NCBI RefSeq assembly: GCF_003003005.1
Contig: NZ_PVTR01000010.1
Span: 1 to 64,000 of the forward strand
Length of the DNA: 64,000 nucleotides
Direction of reading: 5' to 3'
Source: Mongoliibacter ruber
GTDB taxonomy: Bacteria > Bacteroidota > Bacteroidia > Cytophagales > Cyclobacteriaceae
In this document: positions 17,415 through 27,072 of the stretch, piece after piece
How positions within the stretch are numbered: position 1 is the stretch's first letter
Layout of the letters: every line of letters starts with the position of its first letter
Position numbers and translations under genes: made by a program
The notes under the pieces: model-generated
Told to the model about the DNA's origin: nothing
The model's database searches: none
Seen by the model: only the letters and a program-made list of their open reading frames with translations

Positions 17415-17888
17415 CATCTACTTCCCACAATAGTGTAAAGCATTCCAAAATGGCATGATATCATCAATATTGTTGATATATTTTAATTAAAACTAAAGAA
17501 CTTTTTATAAATCTAAACTATCCAGAGGGCTTTTTATTTGATCAAAACTTTTTGTTGTAATCTGTCTGGTTTTTGACTTTCATAACCTAGAGGACTTTGG
17601 ATATACCTCAAATCAAAACCGTCTTCACAAATCGTGTGTTCCCGATAGGTAGTGTTTTAGAGAACCTTCTTGATAGTCGAAGTAAGAAGATCCATTCTGA
17701 GAAGATGGCGGAAATTTGACAAGAAACGATAAGATCCAAGTCAAATACTTCCTTTCAATAACAGCAAGTTGGTGGTTCCTGAGGGGATGGTGAAAAAACT
17801 TAGAATACGAAAATCACATTGCCGTAATCCTTGCAGTCATAGATACAATGAGACGTATTTTACTGCAATAAAAATTCATAAATGATTG
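17415..17888. repeat. Long direct repeat / leader-like sequence, copy B
   Basis: This copy matches 13378-13806 and contains the same palindrome and terminal GAGACGTATTTTACTGCAAT block. It abuts the stop codon of the lactonase-like gene at 17890, so it may represent the original sequence of the locus. Identity with copy A stops at GTTG, immediately before the first module gene in both cases. Confidence 0.85.
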
Positions 17889-17889
17889 A

Positions 17890-18762
17890 TTAGAATTGAC
17901 ACAAATTCGCCAAAAATCCTTCCGTATCAGTCTCTACACAAAATACATCACCACTTAAGGGAAACGCCTTCAACTGGTCTGCACTCAGATTTTCCTTGGC
18001 TGTGGTAATATACAGGGTGGACAAATTTTCACCTCCAAAACAGCATGATGTCACATGCGGCGCCGGGACAATTACCTTTTGCAGCAATTTACCATTGTTT
18101 GGATTCCATCTGAAAATACCGCCTCCACCGTAATGTGCCACCCATAACATCCCCTCTTTATCGATACACATACCATCAGGAGTACCTAAGTCTTTTGAAA
18201 TCTTTACTGCCACACTTCCACTGGATATTTCTCCTTTTTCCAAATCAAAATCATAAACCACAATTTGCTGACTTGGACTGTCGATGTAATAAAAAGTCTT
18301 ATGGTCCTGGGCCCATGCCATGCCATTGGAGATTGTAACCCCCTCTATCATCTTTTTTGGTTTCAGGTTTGAATCAATCTTATATAGGCTTCCAACACCA
18401 TGAGTAATTTTGGTACTCATTGTACCTGCCCACAGTCTGCCATGCGCATCACACTTGCCATCATTGAACCGGATTTCTGGATTGTCATCATCTACGGACA
18501 GCAGATCTTGAACTTTACCACTTTTTTCGTCAAATCCCAACAAACTGTTATCCTTTGCCAGTATCAACTGCCCTTTTTGTCCCTTTAAGACCATGGGCAA
18601 TCTCCCCTGAAAATCCCAGGTGTTTACCTTCCCTTCTTGAAAATCAAACTTGAATAATCTTCCTCCTTCAATATCCACCCAATAGAGACTGCCATTTTCT
18701 TGATCATAAAATGGGCTTTCTCCCAGTGTACATTGTGAAGGGTAAAAATGATCAGCATTCAT
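17890..18762 (-). CDS. SMP-30/gluconolactonase-family protein
   Basis: A 290-residue six-bladed beta-propeller of the SMP-30/regucalcin/LRE family, cytoplasmic (no signal peptide). The metal-binding landmarks are present: GESPF near residue 14, RFNDGKCDAHGRLWAGTMS at about 97-116 and TPDGMCIDKEGMLWVA near 194-209. Family members hydrolyse sugar lactones such as gluconolactone or related aldonolactones. A GntP-type permease and an SDR dehydrogenase follow on the other side of a 780-bp gap, which fits an aldonate pathway, but the exact sugar is not known. Confidence 0.88.
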   Translation of the reverse strand: MNADHFYPSQCTLGESPFYDQENGSLYWVDIEGGRLFKFDFQEGKVNTWDFQGRLPMVLKGQKGQLILAKDNSLLGFDEKSGKVQDLLSVDDDNPEIRFNDGKCDAHGRLWAGTMSTKITHGVGSLYKIDSNLKPKKMIEGVTISNGMAWAQDHKTFYYIDSPSQQIVVYDFDLEKGEISSGSVAVKISKDLGTPDGMCIDKEGMLWVAHYGGGGIFRWNPNNGKLLQKVIVPAPHVTSCCFGGENLSTLYITTAKENLSADQLKAFPLSGDVFCVETDTEGFLANLCQF

Positions 18763-19030
18763 AAATAATTGTTTAAATCTTTGGTCTTTTAAGCCTTATC
18801 TACAAGCATGCTGATAAAGATAAATCAGCTTTATCATTAAGTGAAGTGAAAGCAAGCATTTTGATTGTGATTTTACGATGTAGCATGCTTTATAAATTTG
18901 TATCCGGATGTTTGCACCTATGGAGCCGAAAATCAAACATTGAGCTTTACCCTAACCTTTAAAATGGGGAAAAGCAGGGGAGAAATGAGGAAGTTTTTGA
19001 AGCCGTGAGTGGAGACGTTGTATCGAATTT

Positions 19031-19175
19031 CCACCGCACTTTAGCCGGTGGTGAAAGCTGAATCTGTGAGTAACCGGACTTTAGTCGAAAATGATTTCGG
19101 CTGAAGCCTGTTCCCCTTTTCTAAGAGCCAGAACCACCGCATAAATGCGATGGAAATTTCAGGGGAACGCCCCTG
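19031..19175. repeat. Cluster of four hairpins in a GC-richer intergenic patch
   Basis: The 780-bp gap 18763-19542 holds no convincing gene. In it four hairpins follow each other. They are CCACCG/CGGTGG (19031-19051), CTTTAGTCGAAA/TTTCGGCTGAAG with loop ATGA (19079-19106), CCACCGCAT/ATGCGATGG (19134-19153) and CAGGGG/CCCCTG (19160-19175). The first two share an ACTTTAG core. A 71-codon frame opposite them appears to be a by-product. Composition is clearly different from the AT-rich flanks, suggesting a REP/BIME-like element or a structured RNA. Confidence 0.55.
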
Positions 19176-19542
19176 TAAAACGGTAATTCTAAAGAGCAGC
19201 TTTATGATAACCCTGACTTTCTGCGAAAATCTGAAAGATCTGAGAAAGGAAATCAAAAAGTATCAACGAAACAAAAAAGCTACTTGAAATTGAACATTGA
19301 GAACGGTATGAAACAATAGCCTACTTCGTGCACTTTAGCGGATACACATAATTTAAAATTTAGGTAATTGCCAATCAAACAATCAACTAACTCTAATAAA
19401 ACCAAATATACTATTTGCCATTCCTCAAAATAAAAAGGGAATCTTTCATTCCACTTAAAAGAATAATTATCTTGTTTTTTGAAGTACACATGCCGAGGCC
19501 TTGCCTTTCAATCAAACCTAGCAATACAACCCAGAACCTGAC

Positions 19543-20871
19543 ATGATACTGATTCTAACTATTCTATTGGCATTGGCAATTATCCTTATTGCCATTGTAA
19601 AATTCGACATCCATCCTTTCTTGGCCCTTTTCGGTACCGCCATCATTTATGGCTTGATTGCCGGTATGCCGGGTGAATTGATCTTGCAGTCAATTTCAGA
19701 GGGATTTGGCGGGGTGTTGGGCAGTATTGGACTTTTGATTTTGCTCGGAGTCATCATGGGTACATTTCTTGAAAAAACAGGTGGTGCCATAGTCATTGCT
19801 GAGAAAATCCTCCGGTGGATAGGTGAAAAATCAGTTACGACAGCCATGCTGGTAAGTGGTTATATCCTTTCGATTCCAGTCTTTGGAGATTCAGTTTTCA
19901 TCATGATGAACCCTATTTCCAAATCACTTTCGCTAAAAAGCAAGACCCCTTATGCAGCCACTACCATCGCCATCGCTTTAGGCGCAACTGCTTCTCATAG
20001 TTTAGTCCCCCCCACTCCAGGACCTATCGCCACTGCAGGAATCATGGAGGCGGATTTGGGAATGGTGATATTCTGGGGTTTTCTGATCAGCTTGGTAACC
20101 TTGGTTCCCAGTTATTTTTTCATCAAAAAATATGTTACCAAAATAGACCTTAAGCCTCAAGTGGCTAAGGTAGAAGCTGAAGAAGCCAAAATTATATTTC
20201 CATCTGCCTTTAAATCTTTCCTTCCGATTACTGTCCCATTGGTTTTGATCATTGTGGCATCCATTGCAAAATATCCTTCAAAACCATTTGGAGAGGGTGC
20301 TTTCTACACAATCATGCAGTTTATCGGTAGTCCTGTAATTGCTTTGTTTTTAGGTGTCTTTTTGACTTTTTTGCTCCCAAAGAAGTTTGACAAAAGATTA
20401 CTTTCTGCTTCGGGTTGGTTTGGTGAGGCCATATTGATTGCCGCTCCTGTTATCCTGATTACCGGTGCGGGCGGTGTTTTTGGAAAGATGCTGCAAAATT
20501 CCGGTATCGGGGAAATGGTGAGTGCCAATATGAGCAATGCCAGTTGGGGGATATTCCTTCCCTTTATTATTGCTTTTTCACTTAAAACAGCCCAAGGTTC
20601 CTCTACAGTGGCTATGATAACCACAGCTTCAATTGTTGCTCCGCTCTTGGGTTCTCTTGGACTAGACTCTGAGACCATGCGGGTTTTTGCAGTGTTGGCG
20701 ACGGGTGCTGGCGCAATAGCCATTTCCCATGCCAATGACAGTTTTTTCTGGGCAGTCACCCAACTTTCAGGCTTGACTATCAAACAGGGAAATCAATCCC
20801 ATAGTTTGGGCACACTGATCATGTCGCTCACGGCTATATCGTTAATTTATTTGATTACCCTGTTTGTATAA
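19543..20871 (+). CDS. GntP-family permease
   Basis: A 442-residue inner-membrane protein with about 12 hydrophobic segments. It has GntP-family features such as the early KFDIHPFLALFGTAI stretch, GVIMGTFLEKTGGA near residue 72, SLVPPTPGPIATAG near 147-160 and a C-terminal AISHANDSFFWAV. GntP carriers take up gluconate, other aldonates or hydroxy/amino acids with protons. The neighbouring lactonase-like and SDR genes suggest a sugar acid. It is the only plus-strand gene in the neighbourhood and stops 1 bp from the convergent SDR stop. A second, distinct GntP permease lies at 29459. Confidence 0.9.
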   Translation: MILILTILLALAIILIAIVKFDIHPFLALFGTAIIYGLIAGMPGELILQSISEGFGGVLGSIGLLILLGVIMGTFLEKTGGAIVIAEKILRWIGEKSVTTAMLVSGYILSIPVFGDSVFIMMNPISKSLSLKSKTPYAATTIAIALGATASHSLVPPTPGPIATAGIMEADLGMVIFWGFLISLVTLVPSYFFIKKYVTKIDLKPQVAKVEAEEAKIIFPSAFKSFLPITVPLVLIIVASIAKYPSKPFGEGAFYTIMQFIGSPVIALFLGVFLTFLLPKKFDKRLLSASGWFGEAILIAAPVILITGAGGVFGKMLQNSGIGEMVSANMSNASWGIFLPFIIAFSLKTAQGSSTVAMITTASIVAPLLGSLGLDSETMRVFAVLATGAGAIAISHANDSFFWAVTQLSGLTIKQGNQSHSLGTLIMSLTAISLIYLITLFV

Positions 20872-20872
20872 A

Positions 20873-21664
20873 TTACCTGGCAGTCCAGCCTCCATCAACG
20901 GTCAGCATAGATCCTACCATATATTTTCCAGCATCTGAAGCCAACAAGAGCGCAGCCCCTTGGATTTCCTTCAGCTCTCCCCACCTTCCCAAAGCTGTAG
21001 CGCCTACTACAAACTTTTTGCCTTCTTCTGTGTCGGCGATGGGCAGATTCATTTCTGTCAGAAAAGGGCCCGGGCAAATGGCATTTACAGTAATACTGAA
21101 TGGAGCCAATTCCAAAGCCAAAGCCCTTGTCATCTGCACTACAGCCCCTTTGCTCGAGGTATAGGGTGTCCTGTTTGCCAGACCTACCAAGCCCAGTGTA
21201 CTTGCCAGGTTGATAATGCTTCCTTTTTTGGCATTTTTCATATGGGGTGTGACCGCCTTGCAAGCAAGCCATGTACCTGTCACATTGATGTCCATTACTT
21301 TGTTAAAGTCTTCCAAAGTCAATTCGTCAATAGCTCCCCTAATATTGATCCCAGCACTATTGATCAGAATATCTATCCTTCCGAATACCTCCATCGCTTT
21401 GGCTGCCATGGCATCCATATCTTCTTTTTTACTCACATCTCCTGCGAAAGCTATGGCTTTTACCCCAAACGCATCTTCAATTTCTTTAGCGGATGCAGTA
21501 CCCTCCTCACCGTTTCGACTGACCAACATCAAGTCTGCACCAGCTGAGGCCAAACCTGCGGCCATGGCAAACCCAAGCCCTTTGGAACCTCCTGTCACAA
21601 TGGCTGCACGGCCTTTCAAATCAAATATTTTTATTCCTGGTAGATTGGCTATTTCTGTGTTCAT
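20873..21664 (-). CDS. SDR-family oxidoreductase (gluconate 5-dehydrogenase-like)
   Basis: A 263-residue classical short-chain dehydrogenase. The cofactor motif is TGGSKGLG at residues 24-31, NSAG near 102-105 and catalytic Ser155, Tyr168 and Lys172 (YTSSK). The C-terminal YMVGSMLTVDGGWTAR is typical. Similarity in pattern to gluconate 5-dehydrogenase / 2-deoxy-gluconate dehydrogenase types, and the adjacent GntP permease, suggest a sugar-acid substrate; this is inference. It is the last gene of a probable minus-strand operon with the isomerase-like and CxxCH genes. Confidence 0.9.
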   Translation of the reverse strand: MNTEIANLPGIKIFDLKGRAAIVTGGSKGLGFAMAAGLASAGADLMLVSRNGEEGTASAKEIEDAFGVKAIAFAGDVSKKEDMDAMAAKAMEVFGRIDILINSAGINIRGAIDELTLEDFNKVMDINVTGTWLACKAVTPHMKNAKKGSIINLASTLGLVGLANRTPYTSSKGAVVQMTRALALELAPFSITVNAICPGPFLTEMNLPIADTEEGKKFVVGATALGRWGELKEIQGAALLLASDAGKYMVGSMLTVDGGWTAR

Positions 21665-21705
21665 AGTGTAGTTTTTTGGTTAAATTTCGATCCTTGTTAA
21701 TGTGA

Positions 21706-22803
21706 TTAAATTCCAATATTTAAAGTCTCTTTACTGTATTGAAGGCATTTGAGGATATTTTCTTCCTCAAAAGACAGTTTTTCTTCTGTGCTCAAATGAC
21801 TTACTGCTGGCAATTCTCCTTCAAATTCATTTTGGCGAATCAGGTTCATGGTTTCCAAACTGCTTGACCGTAACTCTGGGAAAGTGGCCCAATATTCTTC
21901 TGTCTTGCAGGGAATTGACAATGGATCTCTTGTAATCATTTCCAATGAAAATCTGATTTCAGGATTGTGTTTTTTACATGTTTCCACAGCCTTTCCCAGG
22001 TCGACAATCCCTTGTCCAAGAGGCACCTCCGATAACAAAAAGCCTTTTTCGTCCTCTTTTACTCCCATATCTTTGATATGTGTAGAAAAAGCAAAAGGAG
22101 CCAATATCTCAATTACTTCATTGGGGTCTTCCATCAATGCCAGATTGTTTCCAAAGTCGATGGTCACTCCCACGTATTCATTGTCCAACATTTTTACCAA
22201 ATCCACCAATTCCTCCGCTCTCCAATCCTTATGATTTTCTATAGCCAATTTGACCTGATGCTTGGAGACTACTTTTGAAGCGAGTTTCAAAGATTGAATG
22301 GAAGCTTGTTTAAAAGCTTCAAATTCATTCTTGGAATGAAAGTTTTCATACCTCCTTCCACTCAGGCAAACTGTCCTAAAAACCTCCACTCCCGCTTTTT
22401 TCGCAGTAAGTATCTCATGCTCAAATCTTGAAACATCTGTTTTATCTTTCGGCAAACTGATACTGCCTTCTACAAACATTCCTTCTTTTTCTTTTTGAAT
22501 ATTTGTAGCAAAGTCCTCCGTCCAATTCTGAACCCCTACCTGTATTCCACCTGCACCTATACTTTTGCAATGATTTAAAAGCTGAAGGGCATTTTCAAAA
22601 GCAGGGAATTGTTGACTATCCGCTTTGGACTGCCACCTTGACCAATAGGAATGCACTACAATACCCATTGAATTGGAGGCTATGATTTGAGAGAAATGCG
22701 GAAAAGGAACGGCTAGCAGTATTCCTGCCATACTTGATTTTCGGATAAAATCCCTCCGGCTGATTTCTTTAAGACAATGGTGATCTAATGGGCTTTTTCT
22801 CAT
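21706..22803 (-). CDS. Tat-exported sugar phosphate isomerase/epimerase-like TIM barrel
   Basis: A 365-residue protein whose N-terminus has a twin-arginine motif (SRRDFIRKSSMAG, residues 14-26) followed by a hydrophobic segment, indicating Tat export. The rest is a xylose-isomerase-like TIM barrel. It has conserved acidic/His positions such as KLAIENHKDW near residue 190, VGVTIDFGNN near 215 and THIKDMG near 240. Such proteins isomerise or epimerise sugars or ketoacids in the periplasm. The gene is 19 bp from the CxxCH gene and 41 bp from the SDR gene. Confidence 0.85.
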   Translation of the reverse strand: MRKSPLDHHCLKEISRRDFIRKSSMAGILLAVPFPHFSQIIASNSMGIVVHSYWSRWQSKADSQQFPAFENALQLLNHCKSIGAGGIQVGVQNWTEDFATNIQKEKEGMFVEGSISLPKDKTDVSRFEHEILTAKKAGVEVFRTVCLSGRRYENFHSKNEFEAFKQASIQSLKLASKVVSKHQVKLAIENHKDWRAEELVDLVKMLDNEYVGVTIDFGNNLALMEDPNEVIEILAPFAFSTHIKDMGVKEDEKGFLLSEVPLGQGIVDLGKAVETCKKHNPEIRFSLEMITRDPLSIPCKTEEYWATFPELRSSSLETMNLIRQNEFEGELPAVSHLSTEEKLSFEEENILKCLQYSKETLNIGI

Positions 22804-22822
22804 ATTAATGGATTTAGGCTGG

Positions 22823-25360
22823 TCAAGGTCCTTCTTCTTTTAACCCATCAACATGCCTGTTCAACTCCTTTGCTGTCCAAGGAAATACCCTCCCTTGGGT
22901 CTGATGTCTGGTGGCTCCTACCAATCTCGGGCTAACCGGTTCGGCTTGATTGCCCCATTCATTTCGGATATAGGTCAAAATTGCGGCTATACTTGCATCA
23001 TCCATAGTAGAGTGAGAAGGCATGACAGGCAATATTTCCGGAGCATCATACACTTTGCCAGACACCTCCACAGGCCCTTCCATGCCATGCAGAATTATCA
23101 AAGCCAACCGCACTTCATTTTCCACCACCCATTCCGATCCAAGCAATGGTGGCCCCATTCTATTCACTCCACTGCCGTCGTTGCTATGACATCCAGCACA
23201 ACTGGTAAGGTACTTCTGTCTACCTCTTGCAAACTGAACCATAGCTTCTTCGGATAACATCACTTCCTCGCCCGATTCTTGAACAGGATCGAAACCAGGC
23301 CAGGAAAAAATCCTTTTCAACCTCTCCATTCTTTTGGTTTCTATTTTCTGATTCTCAGCTGTAAAAATCAAAGGGGCGGTGCTCAGTTTAACCAAACCAG
23401 GTTCTTTCACATTTCCTGCATGTATGGCCATGCTTGCCAATAATGTCTCTTCTTTCCATGAAAAGTCATTTTTCTCTATCAATGCCAGCAATGAACGGAT
23501 TTCTTCCGGGTCTTTGTTTTTGATGATCGCCGCTGTCAAAGTCTCTAAAAACACTTCCTTACCAGCACCACCTGTTTCCCAGCTTGAATCATCCCAAAGC
23601 TTCATCGCAAACTGAAACTCTCTTTTATGCAAACTGCTCAAAATCGCATCTTGAAACAAAGGGTCATGGTTTTTAACCTTCACAATTTCTTTCAAAACAT
23701 CAAAAGAGGTTTTCTCTTCAAGTGAGCCTGCACTCAATGCCAACTGTATAGCCAAGGTTTCATCCTGGGTTTTGGCAAGCTTTATCATCATGTCAGCCAA
23801 TTCTGACTTTTCTTCCATATTGGAAGAAAAATGGAGTTCCAAAAGTCTTACCGCATGGGATTGAATCAGCGGGGAGGAATCCTGAAAAAGACCGTAAAGC
23901 CAGTTTTTATCTAAAACTTGAAGACCTTCCAAAGTCCACATGACATGTAGCTTCCCGTGCTCAAATGAATTTTCCTCAAACGCCTTCAATAGAAAAGGTG
24001 CTATAGCTGGATCATTCCGCTCAACCAACAGCCTTTGTGCCATATCCCGGTGCCAACCATCACGGTGGAATAATCTTTCTGCCAAAACTTCTGAGGACAT
24101 CTCCGAATATTTCGGGAGAATTTCAGGTTTCCAGCCTTTGGGGACTATCCTCCAAATCCTACCCATGTTGACAGGAAGGTCAAGACCACGTTCGAGGGTT
24201 TGTTCTCTAAGATAGGGCGTTACATAGGAACCATGCTGAATCAAACCACGGTACATATCAGCTACATATAGAGCTCCGTCCGGGCCAATGGTACTGTGAA
24301 CCGGTCTGAAGCGCTCATCTGTCGATGCCAAAAACTCTTTACCAGGATGAGGATCATGAGCTTCCAAGAGAAGCCCATTTTGTTCGACAAAATTTCTTTT
24401 GATAAGATTGCCAGCTGGCTCGCAGACAAATATATTACCGTAATATTCGGATGAAAAGAGGTTACTTCTGAAAACAGTGGGTGAGCATGCTGCAGTAAAT
24501 TCCAAGAGTTTGCCCTTTTCGTCTAAGGTTCCTGGGATATATCCTCTGTTGACAGCTGGATTTGGTCTGATTGGATAGACCCTCCGATCTAAAGTCAATC
24601 CATGGTCAATTCCAGTACTTGCTTGGTGGTTGGGGTTTCTTGAAAAGTAATTTGGAGGAACCAGATCTCCGTGCAATTGAGACCAATTGTAATTGTAAAT
24701 CAGCCTACCTTGATCATCTTGGCTAATCCCATATTGACCGCGGGCTTCGGTGATATCCCTTTGCCATGTGCCATTTTGAAATTTATACCTCAGTTTTGAT
24801 TTGGCATTGTAGTACCAATTGTCCATAGCCCGCATCAAGCCATTGTCCGAATGTTCCGGAATTCCATTGGCAGCATAAGTTGAATCTAGCAAGACTTTCG
24901 TGTCTGCAACAAGGTCACCATCCAGATCTTCAGTCATCCAAAGGGCATTGTTTTCCGCTACCAATGCACCTCCTCCGAATAATCCCAAAGCCCTTGGCAT
25001 GTATAAGCTGTCTAAGTAAACAGTACTTTTATCCATGGTTCCGTCCCCATTGGTATCTTCCAGTACAGAAATCCTTCCCAAAGGAAGGGATTCTCCAATT
25101 CCATCAATATCTGGCATAAAACTCCGCATCTCAATCACCCAGAGTCTGTTGTTTTCGTCAAAAGTCATGAAAATAGGATCCTGCACCATAGGTTCATAGG
25201 CTACTAGCTGCACTTCAAATCCATCTTCTACTTGAAAAGTTTTAAGTTCTTCTGATGGAGATTTGGGTTTCGGATTATCCTCCCAATCGGATTCATTCGG
25301 GGCACAGGCGAAGCCCAAACATATAATTCCAAGAATTCCATATAATCGGAAAATGCTCAT
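22823..25360 (-). CDS. PVC-type heme-binding CxxCH lipoprotein with dehydrogenase-like propeller
   Basis: An 845-residue exported lipoprotein with signal peptide and lipobox ending LGFAC at about residue 19. The first ~400 residues form a beta-propeller of the membrane-bound dehydrogenase/PVC-type family (FEVQLVAYEPMVQDPIFMTF, then DGALYVADMYRGLIQHGSY). About 400-690 is helical and HEAT-like. The C-terminal ~130 residues are a cytochrome c domain with CAGCH near residue 735 and a distal Met-containing helix. These proteins are thought to oxidise sugars or sugar acids in the periplasm and pass electrons to the respiratory chain. It heads the operon with the Tat-exported isomerase-like protein and the SDR. 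Confidence 0.88.
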   Translation of the reverse strand: MSIFRLYGILGIICLGFACAPNESDWEDNPKPKSPSEELKTFQVEDGFEVQLVAYEPMVQDPIFMTFDENNRLWVIEMRSFMPDIDGIGESLPLGRISVLEDTNGDGTMDKSTVYLDSLYMPRALGLFGGGALVAENNALWMTEDLDGDLVADTKVLLDSTYAANGIPEHSDNGLMRAMDNWYYNAKSKLRYKFQNGTWQRDITEARGQYGISQDDQGRLIYNYNWSQLHGDLVPPNYFSRNPNHQASTGIDHGLTLDRRVYPIRPNPAVNRGYIPGTLDEKGKLLEFTAACSPTVFRSNLFSSEYYGNIFVCEPAGNLIKRNFVEQNGLLLEAHDPHPGKEFLASTDERFRPVHSTIGPDGALYVADMYRGLIQHGSYVTPYLREQTLERGLDLPVNMGRIWRIVPKGWKPEILPKYSEMSSEVLAERLFHRDGWHRDMAQRLLVERNDPAIAPFLLKAFEENSFEHGKLHVMWTLEGLQVLDKNWLYGLFQDSSPLIQSHAVRLLELHFSSNMEEKSELADMMIKLAKTQDETLAIQLALSAGSLEEKTSFDVLKEIVKVKNHDPLFQDAILSSLHKREFQFAMKLWDDSSWETGGAGKEVFLETLTAAIIKNKDPEEIRSLLALIEKNDFSWKEETLLASMAIHAGNVKEPGLVKLSTAPLIFTAENQKIETKRMERLKRIFSWPGFDPVQESGEEVMLSEEAMVQFARGRQKYLTSCAGCHSNDGSGVNRMGPPLLGSEWVVENEVRLALIILHGMEGPVEVSGKVYDAPEILPVMPSHSTMDDASIAAILTYIRNEWGNQAEPVSPRLVGATRHQTQGRVFPWTAKELNRHVDGLKEEGP

Positions 25361-25536
25361 GAGAGGGAGTGATGAAATAGGTTATTTTTAGGTTTTTGGG
25401 CAGAATAAACTTTTGGCTTATCCCTTATTCCCAAAATGCATGTAATTCCCCATTATATCAAGGAGGATTTACAGAAACGGCTGAATTACTGATTGATGGC
25501 AAGGAAAAAGTATAAAAGGAGGTTAGCTATAAAGAT

Positions 25537-27072
25537 TTATCCCTTTTGCTGATTACCTAAGATTTCTTTAAGACTGTTATCATCAACCTTTCCACTTTTT
25601 GGTATCATTCCCTTTTGAATTGCCCGTTCAATTTTACTGAATAAAAAATCCACAGGAATTGTCAAAAGTTTACCTAAATCAATTCTCTTGACATATTCTG
25701 GGTAAATACTTCCCATTGTCTCTTCTAACGGATACTGGTATGTGGCAATATCTTGGTTTAGTAAAGCATAAATGAATCCCTCAGGAAGCCCCAAATCGGA
25801 ACCAACTACTTCGTCATCAATTACTTTAAAAATTTCCTGAATACTGATTTTAGTGTCATGATGGAGGAAAATAATGTCTTCCCATTCTAGTTCAGCAAAA
25901 GAAATGGTTCCTATACTCGGTGCCAATTGGTAGACTAAATTTTCGTACTCACTGATATTGAGGGAAGATGATTGAATGCTAAATATATATCTTGACTTTT
26001 TACCCACGTTAAAAAACACCAAGTCTTCACCTATTGGCACTCCTGCCGAATCGGATGAAAATTGCGGTATGGTGATGCCATTAGGGTGAAAAAACTTAAA
26101 GACTAAATCAGGCCCAAAACTCTCTTCATCTTCAAAACTTTTTTCAAAAAAATTAATATTAAAATTTCCATTTTTATCTGAAATAGCCTCTCCCAAAAAC
26201 TGTAATTGCCTGATGTCTCTATCAAACAGCTGTACCCTTATCCCCTCTAATGGAATAGCGTCCTCTTTTTGAAGCAAACCATAAACGGAATAATGTAATT
26301 TGATTTCCTCAAATAATTCATCCGGGATATTATCTACTTGATTTTCCTCGATAGAGTCAATTTCAACCTCTGCTCCAAGATGCTCTAATCCAGATTTAAA
26401 ACTTTCAACGGCTAATAAATTGGTTGAAGAATAAATTACTCCATGACTATTTACCAAGTTGTTTGCTTCTTCAAGTGATACTCCTAGGTGTGCTCTCACA
26501 TATTTAATTACATCTAATTTATTAGGGCCTGAAGCAATCAAAATCAGTTTGTAATATGCATACACTTTGTTATCGGGTTCTGGTTGATCTATCGGTTCTT
26601 TTTCATCATGAATTTCCGATTCTCCAGTAACAATAATTTCAACAGTGGCTCCGGCATCTTCAATCACAGTTTTAATTGTATTGGCATGGGTTTCTTCATT
26701 TACGATTTTAACCAAACCGCCATTATCGACAATTTTTTTAGCCTCTGACAAAGAAAGTCCTGTAACTGCCCTCACAGCCTTGATAACCTCTACTTTTTTT
26801 TGTCCTCCATCAATTAGCATCACGGCATATTGAAGTCCATAGGCATTGATTGCAGTTTCTTGCATTTCTATTACAGCGCCCAAGGCACGAAACTTGGCAG
26901 CTTCTTCTTCAGCTTTGGACTTTGAAAACGCCAAGGGAATTTCACCACCTAAAGTTGAAATTTTTCTGGCTTGAAATGCATTTCCCGTCAATCTGGTTAA
27001 AAGCTTTGTGATTTGTGAATGATTTCTTGATGTTGGACTTAAAGTCAGCGTGTAATTTTCAGAATTCGACAT
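25537..27072 (-). CDS. Three bL12-C-terminal-like domains fused to a Tc-toxin-like segment
   Basis: The ATG at 27072 gives 511 residues without signal peptide (a TTG upstream is rejected). Residues 80-147 and 171-238 each resemble the C-terminal domain of ribosomal protein bL12, for example KKVEVIKAVRAVTGLSLSEA and GATVEI. Residues 6-70 look like a third, more diverged copy. Residues about 250-345 form a transthyretin-like beta-sandwich (YGLLQKEDAIPLEGIRVQLF). Residues about 400-490 read like the FYALFRQGLP-type helical segment found in large Tc-toxin/neuraminidase-like proteins. The protein stops there, so it may be a truncated or minimal member. Function unknown; it is flanked by AT-rich gaps of 176 and 372 bp. 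Confidence 0.7.
   Translation of the reverse strand: MSNSENYTLTLSPTSRNHSQITKLLTRLTGNAFQARKISTLGGEIPLAFSKSKAEEEAAKFRALGAVIEMQETAINAYGLQYAVMLIDGGQKKVEVIKAVRAVTGLSLSEAKKIVDNGGLVKIVNEETHANTIKTVIEDAGATVEIIVTGESEIHDEKEPIDQPEPDNKVYAYYKLILIASGPNKLDVIKYVRAHLGVSLEEANNLVNSHGVIYSSTNLLAVESFKSGLEHLGAEVEIDSIEENQVDNIPDELFEEIKLHYSVYGLLQKEDAIPLEGIRVQLFDRDIRQLQFLGEAISDKNGNFNINFFEKSFEDEESFGPDLVFKFFHPNGITIPQFSSDSAGVPIGEDLVFFNVGKKSRYIFSIQSSSLNISEYENLVYQLAPSIGTISFAELEWEDIIFLHHDTKISIQEIFKVIDDEVVGSDLGLPEGFIYALLNQDIATYQYPLEETMGSIYPEYVKRIDLGKLLTIPVDFLFSKIERAIQKGMIPKSGKVDDNSLKEILGNQQKG

Noticed and set aside
10928-17889. Integrase or transposase gene inside the tRNA-Arg island
   Set aside because: All open frames in the island were read on both strands. 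None shows tyrosine- or serine-recombinase or DDE motifs.
19041-19256. 71-codon minus-strand frame in the gap before the GntP gene
   Set aside because: It lies exactly across the four-hairpin cluster, so the open frame is best explained by the palindromic repeats.
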